From: Meandrina meandrites
Taxonomy: Eukaryota > Cnidaria > Anthozoa > Scleractinia > Meandrinidae
Direction of reading: 5' to 3'
DNA: 64,000 nucleotides
NCBI GenBank assembly: GCA_963693305.1
Contig: OY855907.1
Span: 33,556,301-33,620,300, forward strand
Shown: piece after piece, positions 57,541-64,000 of the stretch
Position numbering within the stretch: the stretch's first letter is position 1
Layout of the letters: each line of letters opens with the position of its first letter
Program-made: the position numbers and the translations under genes
The notes under the pieces: generated by a model
Seen by the model: the letters and a program-made list of their open reading frames with translations, nothing else
The model's database searches: none
Told to the model about the DNA's origin: nothing

Positions 57541-60374
57541 CATATTTGTCAGACTATCATACACTCTGGCAGAGAAGATGACAACCACAGAGGCGGAGTA
57601 GGAATACTGATGACCAGATTTGCAGCAAGATCACTCATGGATTGGACGCCAATAAGCGAAAGGATAATTACAGCCAGGTTCTATTCCAAGCATGTTAAGA
57701 TGACGATTGTACATGTATATGCACCAACAGAGGATGCAGAAGAGACTGTAAAGGATGAATTCTACGAGAGGCTACAGGATGTGTTGAATAACAAAAAAGA
57801 ACATGGTATGCTGGTAATCACAGGTGATATGAACGCAAAAGTCGGTGAAGATAATCGAGGTTATGAGGGAATCATGGGCAGACATGGCATTGGGAGAATG
57901 AATGACAACGGAGATAGACTTTGTGAATTTTGTGATATGAATGAACTGATAATAACAGGAACGTGGTTTCCACATAGAGATATTCACAAAGCCACCTGGG
58001 TATCGCCAGATGGAAAAACAAGAAATCAAATAGACCATGTGCTGATAAACAAGAAGTTTCGAAACTCAGTAATTGACACCAGAGTCTATAGGTCAGCAGA
58101 CATTGGAAGCGATCACCATCTTGTATGCATGAAAGTGAAGCTAAGACTAAGAAAACAGCAATCCAAAGAACAGGGAAGTATAAGGACAAGGTATGACACC
58201 AACAAGTTGAAGGAAAAGAATGTTTTGGAAGCCTTTAAGATCACTTTGCAGAATACATATCAGGCATTAGAAGAAGAGTCACCGGATGGAGAGGAGGAGG
58301 ACGAGATAGAAAAGGAGTTTCATATAATGGAAGAAGCATACATGAAGACAGCAGATGAAATATTAGGCCGTCCTAGGAAGAAAAGAAAGCCATGGATAAC
58401 AGAAGAATCGTGGGCGCTTGTTGACCAAAGAGAGGAGATAAACAAGAAGATTCTAAGCACTCGTTCAGAGAGGATCAAGAAACGACTAAGAACAGAATAC
58501 AAGGAAAAGAGTAAAGAAGTAAAAAGGAGCATAAGGAGCGATAAAAGGAAGTGGATGGATGGCATAGCAAGTGAAGCAGAGGATGCTGCTAGAAAACAAC
58601 ACATGAGAACGTTATATGGATTGACAAAAGTGCTATGCAACGAAAGATCTAAGAACAGCACAACCATCCTTGATAAGAGCGGTAATCTCGTGAGCGGAAA
58701 GAAGGAAATGCAGGCAAGATGGACAGATTACTTTAGAGAAGTACTGAACAGAGAAGAACCAACAGACCCTATAACAATAGAAGATGAAAGCGAGTTCGAG
58801 CTAGGCGGATTGATTGAAGAAATCGTGATCACTGAGCCAACAATCGGCGAGATAAAAGCAGCAATTGAGCGTTTAAAGAATGGGAAATCTCCAGGCGTCG
58901 ACTCCATCACGGCTGAATTGTTAAAGGCGCACAAGGAGCTCTCGGCAGCGAAAGTACATCAGCTACTGGAGAAAGTATGGAAACATGAAAAGATCCCGGA
59001 CAAATGGAAAAGAGGGTTGATCATCAAATTGCCAAAGAAGGGAAACCTCAAAGAATGTAAGAACTGGAGGGGAATTACTCTACTTTCAGTAGTCGGCAAA
59101 ATAGTTGGACGGATTGTGATTGATCGAATACGGAATGGAGTTGATATCAGACTGAGGAATGAGCAGGCAGGGTATAGAAAAGGCAGGGGAACAACAGAAC
59201 AAATTTTCATATTAAGGAACATTGTTCAACAAGCAAATGAGTGGCAGGCAAGTTTATATATTAACTTCATAGACTTTGAAAAAGCATTTGATTCCATCCA
59301 CCGTGAAAGTCTATGGTTAATTATGCAGAAGTACGGAATCCCGGACAAGATAGTAAGGATGGTAAAAGTGTTCTATGAGGACTTTAATTGCGCTGTAGAA
59401 GATCAGGCAGAAGCATGTGAGTGGTTCAACATCAAAACAGGCGTCAAACAAGGATGCAACATGTCTGGATTTCTCTTCTTAATAGCTATGGATTGGATTA
59501 TGAGAAAGACTGTAGGAAAAGGAGAAAACGGAATCAGGTGGAACTTTACATCTAAGCTTGATGATCTAGATTTTGCAGATGACGTGGCGCTTTTGTCTTC
59601 TACTAAACAGCATATACAGAACAAGACTACTAAAATGAATGAGGAAGCAACACGGGTCGGGCTGAAAATCAACAAAGGAAAGACAAAAGTGATGAGGATT
59701 AACGGGAAGAGTCAGGAGAAGGTTGTAATAGATGGACAAGATATCGACGAAGTTGAGGAGTTTAATTATCTGGGAGCTATCATTTGTAAAGAGGGAGGAG
59801 GAATGAAAGATCTGAAAAACAGGCTATCCAAGGCAAGAGGTACATTTGCCAGACTCAAAAGAATATGGAACTCAAAGAGCATCACGAAGAGGACCAAGCT
59901 TAGACTGTTTAAAACCTTAGTTGTACCGGTGCTACTGTATGGATGTGAGACATGGAAGATGAACATGGGAGATGACCAACGAATAGATGTGTTTCACAAC
60001 AAATGCCTCAGGAGGATTCTCAAAATAAACTGGCAAGATCACGTTACCACTAGGGAGCTCCTTGAGAAGGCAGAGACGAGGTTGCTTAGTGAAGAAGTTA
60101 AGAAGAGAAGATGGAAGATGATAGGGCATATCCTGCGACGAAACAGAAACAGCCATACCAACATAGCCCTATCATGGACACCTGAAGGAAAAAGGAGGAG
60201 AGGAAGGCCCAAGACCACCTGGCGTAGAACAGTCGAGAAAGAGAGGAACAGTGTGGGATGGCGTACATGGGATGAGGCAAGGGCTGCTGCAGCCAACAGA
60301 GAAAATTGGAGGCATTCTGTGGAGGCCTTATGTGCCACGAGGCACAAAGAAGATAGGTAACATATTTGTCAGAC
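57541..60374 (+). mobile_element. RTE-type LINE, 5'-truncated, with 14-bp target duplication
   Basis: The 14-mer catatttgtcagac flanks the insert at 57541-57554 and 60361-60374. The element (57555-60360) is almost all coding and ends at its own TAA, as expected for RTE elements with very short 3' UTRs. It lost the N-terminal part of the endonuclease domain on insertion, so it is dead on arrival, but the remaining frame is open, implying a young insertion. Confidence 0.85.
57610..60360 (+). CDS. LINE endonuclease/reverse transcriptase (RTE-like, partial)
   Basis: 916 codons from the first ATG; the frame is already open from the 5' junction at 57556. It has the rest of an APE-type endonuclease (GDMNAKVG at about residue 72, RNQIDHVLI, SDHHLV near 168), then a reverse transcriptase with 'GKSPGVDSITAELLK', 'FIDFEKAFDSIHRESLW', 'GVKQGCNMSGFLF' and the catalytic FADD near residue 658. 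The C-terminal end has 'RRGRPKTTWRR'. The N-terminal endonuclease residues (the 'WNVRT' and 'SEVRW' region of the family) are missing, so nicking activity is not expected. Function in a full-length copy: target-primed reverse transcription in the nucleus. Not a host gene. Confidence 0.9.
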   Translation: MTRFAARSLMDWTPISERIITARFYSKHVKMTIVHVYAPTEDAEETVKDEFYERLQDVLNNKKEHGMLVITGDMNAKVGEDNRGYEGIMGRHGIGRMNDNGDRLCEFCDMNELIITGTWFPHRDIHKATWVSPDGKTRNQIDHVLINKKFRNSVIDTRVYRSADIGSDHHLVCMKVKLRLRKQQSKEQGSIRTRYDTNKLKEKNVLEAFKITLQNTYQALEEESPDGEEEDEIEKEFHIMEEAYMKTADEILGRPRKKRKPWITEESWALVDQREEINKKILSTRSERIKKRLRTEYKEKSKEVKRSIRSDKRKWMDGIASEAEDAARKQHMRTLYGLTKVLCNERSKNSTTILDKSGNLVSGKKEMQARWTDYFREVLNREEPTDPITIEDESEFELGGLIEEIVITEPTIGEIKAAIERLKNGKSPGVDSITAELLKAHKELSAAKVHQLLEKVWKHEKIPDKWKRGLIIKLPKKGNLKECKNWRGITLLSVVGKIVGRIVIDRIRNGVDIRLRNEQAGYRKGRGTTEQIFILRNIVQQANEWQASLYINFIDFEKAFDSIHRESLWLIMQKYGIPDKIVRMVKVFYEDFNCAVEDQAEACEWFNIKTGVKQGCNMSGFLFLIAMDWIMRKTVGKGENGIRWNFTSKLDDLDFADDVALLSSTKQHIQNKTTKMNEEATRVGLKINKGKTKVMRINGKSQEKVVIDGQDIDEVEEFNYLGAIICKEGGGMKDLKNRLSKARGTFARLKRIWNSKSITKRTKLRLFKTLVVPVLLYGCETWKMNMGDDQRIDVFHNKCLRRILKINWQDHVTTRELLEKAETRLLSEEVKKRRWKMIGHILRRNRNSHTNIALSWTPEGKRRRGRPKTTWRRTVEKERNSVGWRTWDEARAAAANRENWRHSVEALCATRHKEDR

Positions 60375-61470
60375 GAGGACGCCTGGGTACGAGACTGATT
60401 TTGAGCATGCGTAAATTACTAGACGTGTGGTCTGAAAAAAAAAAAAAAGAACAATAAATAAAGGCGTTATTGATGCATCAGTCACTCTACACACACTCGT
60501 TATTACGAAATTACATTGCTCGCGAAGTAATTTCTTTCTAAAATGATGGTTTATGATGTTCACGTGTGGACGAATAGCCCGGGGGCGAGGGGGGGGTACT
60601 CCCATACATTTCGGATAGGGGTGTGCCGCGAAGGTTCTTAAACCCTGACCCTATTTAAGGATAAAGAAAATGAAAATTGATACCCTTTTTAAGGCCCAAA
60701 CCCGAAAAATGACACCCTATTCAAGGAGAGGAGAAGCGTTGGGTGACGATCCAAATAACGGCTAACCGTACACGGGAAAACACAAATCTTTACAAAATCG
60801 CTTTGCTACTAGTTGAACGGATAGTTTATAGTTTAAACAGACGATTGTTACGTTTAGTTGGGCATTTATTTTAGCTGATAGAATTTAGGTACCCTATCTA
60901 AGGATAACACCGGGAACACAATGCCAAAAGGAGCAAAAATGATACACTATTTAAGGACCGAGAACGTCAAAAACCATACCCTATCCCGCGGCGCATACCT
61001 GTATAGAGGGAGAGGGAAAAACGAGAAGCCTGAAGAGCGCGAAGCCGAGGGAGAGGGAAGGGAACCTCTCTTCTCCCTCCCTCCGATCCCGCTTCCCGCT
61101 TCCCGCTTCTCGGGTGGGAGAGGGGGCTTATTTCATTAGAAGACCTTCTGAAGGGGGCATGACGGATAAAAACCCGTTTTTTTTTCCAGGCAGCTTCGTT
61201 CTATTGCGCAACTAGAAGAAAGTCTGGAAACAAAATATGATTAATTTTGTAAAAATGTAAGTTTGCGGGCTGGCCACTCAATTAAGGCTTTATTTTACAA
61301 ATCATTGCTGCTCTTCAGGTACCAAACCGTTCACTGGGCTCAAATAATTTGGTAATTAAAGTAATAAGTAACAGGTGTATAAATGTGTACTGGCAAAATA
61401 ATGCTGGGGGGAGGGGGGGGGAGGGGGTAACGCTGCGATAGACTAGCATCTCATCCAGGGAGGAGAAATA
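60375..61470. repeat. Dispersed repeats, no gene
   Basis: A G-rich start 'ggcgaggggggggtactcccatacatttcgg' is followed by 'ctgaccctatttaaggat' words that recur at 60700 and 60890-60980. I recall this run as a common coral repeat, unverified. A 14-base A run (60437-60450) and a G-rich tract (61404-61428) are present. Confidence 0.45.
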
Positions 61471-61486
61471 CTTCTAGTTGCTTAAT

Positions 61487-61675
61487 GCTTCCGGCGGGAT
61501 AAGCTTCCGGCGGGATAAGCTTCCGGCGGGATAAGCTTCCGGCGGGATAAGCTTCCGGCGGGATAAACTTCCGGCGGGATAAGCTTCCGGCGGGATAAGC
61601 TTCCGGCGGGATAAGCTTCCGGCGGGATAAGCTTCCGGCGGGATAAACTTCCGGCGGGATAAGCTTCCGGCGGTG
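61487..61675. repeat. 16-bp minisatellite, 12 units
   Basis: Unit gcttccggcgggataa, repeated every 16 bases from 61487 to 61663. Units 6 and 11 begin with 'a' instead of 'g', so a five-unit (80-bp) higher-order duplication is likely. The minus-strand frame through it (PAGSLSRRKL repeats) is a by-product. HindIII-like aagctt recurs in most units. Confidence 0.9.
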
Positions 61676-61854
61676 TGGGTCGCTTGACCTGACACAGATT
61701 TTACCTTTACCTTATTATATTCAGGGAGCTTGTTTTTGAATAGCTATTGCGTTACAATAATTTTTGGGTTTATATTTGGAAGGGACACTTCGTCTGAAAA
61801 GTTTTAGTGCATACAAGGATACCTTATGGTAAAACTTTTATAAGCTCAACGGCA

Positions 61855-62480
61855 TAATAATAAATAATAATAAATAAATATTTATATAGCGCCTGTCCAT
61901 GTCTGCTCTAGGCGCTTTACAATAATGATAAAAGAGACTACTGAGATTACAATATAATAAAATCGATAAAAATTCGCTAAAATGAGCTGTATAAATCTTT
62001 TAAAAAATTAAAAATGTGCATTAAAAGTAATAAAAAGTAAAAAAAAAAAAAGAACGTAAATTGTCACAAGAGCGGATAAAAACAGGTAGACTGTTCCAGA
62101 GTTCAGGAGCGGAAACAGCAAAAGCTCGAGAACCATAAGACTTTAGGTGAAAATTGGTGGGGTTAAGAAGTAATAAGTGTGATGATCGGAGGATTCTGGA
62201 AGGTTGGTAGTGCGTTAACAAATCTTGAATGTAGACAGGAGATTGTTGATGAAGAGCCTTAATGCGTTCAGAAACAGGAAGCCAGTGTAATTCTTTCAGT
62301 ATTGGAGTGATGTGGTCGTACTTTCGGGAACAGGTGATAAGTCGGGCAGCAGCGTTCTGAAAAGAATGGAGCTTTTTTATAGCACACTTCGGTACATTGT
62401 ACAAAACAGAGTTGCTGTGATCGAGTTTGGAAGACAAAAAAGCATGGACCAGGATCTCTGTGATATTCGTGTAAATTCAT
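61855..62480 (-). mobile_element. CR1/L2-like LINE 3' remnant
   Basis: The minus-strand frame 62437-62021 reads SKLDHSNSVLYNVPKCAIKK, 'LHSFQNAAARLIT', 'DHITPILKELHWLPV' and 'SAPELWNSLPVFIRS', the conserved C-terminal part of L2/CR1-type reverse transcriptases. The 3' tail reads on the minus strand 'ttgtaaagcgcctagagc' and ends in TTATT words. Only this last part remains. Confidence 0.8.
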
Positions 62481-63050
62481 ACGGTTGTTAAATGAGCATT
62501 ACAACTCTCTGGGCATGCTCTGACGACGTAAATAATTAATGCCGGACTCCTTTCATTCTCGACCCCAGACCTTCGGTGCGTGAAAGAGCTCAGGAGTCGA
62601 GAATGGACCCTTTTATAACCGTGAAAAGGAACTATTTGGAGAAAAGAAAAAACTGTGTTTATTCCACTTCAAAGATCAATCAAATACGATATAATTTGTG
62701 TTTTGATTTCGTGCAAACAAAAAGCTTAATTAGAATAATATAGATGACAGGCTAATGATAAAACAAATCAGTTTCTTGAAGTTTGTAAATAAAGCGAACG
62801 CGAGGAGCCTAAACGTGCTACTGAACGTTTTCATTACCAACCTCAAAACAACTGCACAGTTCTTCTCCGAGTTAAAATTGCAATGTTCGACTGAGTGAAG
62901 CTAACTCTTAAACGTGTCTTGGTTTCAGTTACGGGATGTTCAAAAAATTGAGGGTTCAACAAATTAGGACTCAACTGTACTGTGCTGTGTAACCTATAGC
63001 TGGAGGAGTTAAGTTCTGGCTGAACGAGCCGACATCTTGATCCAGCATCA
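62480..63050. other. No gene recognised
   Basis: Contains 'gagaatgg..cccttttataaccg' and a weak inverted pair 'cattctcgacc / gtcgagaatgg' (62555-62608), probably a small repeat. No coding signal. Confidence 0.4.
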
Positions 63051-63063
63051 TGTTGAGTGAGCT

Positions 63064-63128
63064 AACCTCGTTCCGAGGGTCTCTCTCTCCTGCCCCCCAG
63101 CGGGGGGAGAGAGACCCTGGGAACGAGG
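63064..63128. repeat. Hairpin repeat
   Basis: The run aacctcgttccgagggtctc is mirrored by gagaccctgggaacgaggtt with 'tctctc..cccccagcggggggagaga' between: a stem of about 30 bp with a small loop. Probably a MITE-like fragment. Confidence 0.7.
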
Positions 63129-63585
63129 TTGTGAGTGAACTTGTCTGTTCGTTTCCGCTGTCCCTTTATCAAACATTTCAATTCCAACATTTTGCAGGTG
63201 ATATATTCACGCGCCTTGCGGAGCTAACCCAAGTGGTTTAATAGTTTGCCTTACTGTACAATCTTTAGTTGTTGTGTTCCTCCTTTCTTTCTTTGAATAC
63301 TCGCTACTTTTTTGTAATTTGTTTATTGTTTTCGAGATAATACAATAATTAGAATACTTGCTTACAACAATTTGTCTTCACCTGGCAACTTAGTTTTACA
63401 AATCATTTTTTTTTCCATTATTTGAATTCGTTACTGATCAGAATATGTAATTTCTGACGTGTGAATGAATGAATTAGTCTGAAATTACTATTCTGACGGC
63501 ACGACTTAGAGGTTCGCAGGTTGTTCTGGGATGTTTAGGTATATATAGGTTTTTGGGTGGAGATTTAGGTCATTCTACAGGCCGG

Positions 63586-63798
63586 TCAGTCTTCGTCTTC
63601 GCTCGCTTTTCTTTTTTCTTTAACATGTTGTTTGAACAGCTTTTGTAAATAGTCTACTGTAAAATGTTCTAGTTTATGTAGTTGAACCCTTTCCTCGGGG
63701 TTTCGTGCTGCTGCATTAGACGAGGAATACGTTTCCACACAATTTTGGCCACTTCTAAAGGGTGGTCTTAGTGGTTTTTCGTATCTGGCGTAGCACAC
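63586..63798 (-). other. Possible terminal exon of an unknown gene
   Basis: A 71-codon frame (from a GTG, no ATG) with mixed composition ends in a highly charged tail (KLFKQHVKEKRKASEDED-stop). A plausible acceptor is CCAAG just upstream (about 63814). No domain is recognised and no other exon is visible before the window ends. It may be a last exon or chance; low confidence. Confidence 0.25.
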
Positions 63799-63799
63799 C

Positions 63800-64000
63800 T
63801 TTGTATTCTTGGAAACAATAGTTGTCCTTTGTAAGATTTTAGATTGTAATCAGGATATCTTTTGCATCAGATGACTGACTGACGCATCCTCCTATCGAAA
63901 GAATCCTTAGAGTAAGTTGATTAAAAAAAATCAAAAACCTTCATCGAATAAGACAACTTCACATCTTCCTAAGGTAAAAAATGTTAATTTTCAGCCAGAG
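63800..64000. other. Window end, nothing recognised
   Basis: AT-rich. The phrase 'aaccttcatcgaataagac' near 63937 also occurs near 38875 ('gaacttcatcgaataagac'), so a shared dispersed sequence is present. Confidence 0.4.

Noticed and set aside
61474..61695. Repetitive 73-codon frame 'PAGSLSRRKLIPPEAY'.
   Set aside because: Translation of the 16-bp minisatellite.

Overview
This window is animal nuclear DNA, most likely from an anthozoan cnidarian such as a stony coral. It is AT-rich, its genes are spliced with GT-AG introns, and transposon relics are dense. The only real host genes I can support form a tandem family on the minus strand. They encode collagen, Ig, PAN, EGF and fibrinogen-related (FReD / intelectin-like) domains of a kind common in cnidarians. 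The organism call rests on this domain content and on repeat styles I associate with corals. No species can be named.

In transcription order (right to left) the genes alternate between two types. Gene A (54527-49037) encodes a type II membrane protein: TM anchor, collagen, Ig, Ig, FReD. Gene B (45496-40476) encodes a secreted protein: signal peptide, PAN, EGF, FReD. Gene C (37947-18645) is an A-type copy, gene D (16017-9485) is a B-type copy, and gene E (exon 1 at 6308-6092) begins a third A-type copy that leaves the window on the left. The unit of duplication is therefore a two-gene module (membrane plus secreted lectin-like protein) with conserved non-coding flanks. Exon phases agree across copies, and A and B read through without a break. 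C and D look damaged. C has a 4.77-kb foldback-like transposon inside an Ig exon, no recognisable first FReD exon, a stop three residues early and an altered poly(A) signal. D has an in-frame TAG early in its FReD exon and a 1.36-kb insertion just upstream of its start codon.

Because the modules are paralogous, many insertions can be read against empty sites in the sister copy. These include a 2.29-kb insertion with a 13-bp duplication (46252-48537), a related element in an intron of D (about 11229-13730), two elements flanked by TTAA (25352-26973 and 41999-42943), a 75-bp hairpin with a 9-bp duplication (6781-6855) and a 146-bp hairpin with a 12-bp duplication (55729-55874).

The right part (56-64 kb) has no clear host gene. 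It carries a 5'-truncated RTE-type LINE with an open 916-codon frame and a 14-bp target duplication (57555-60360), a 16-bp minisatellite, a CR1/L2-like LINE remnant and simple repeats. The far left (1-6 kb) holds a long palindromic repeat, a tRNA-derived SINE relic, a LINE tail and a diverged inverted-repeat element.

Functionally, the A and B products share the same lectin-like C-terminal domain on a membrane-anchored collagen/Ig stalk or on a secreted PAN/EGF stalk. That suggests extracellular recognition such as innate immunity or matrix binding. This is inference from domain content only.
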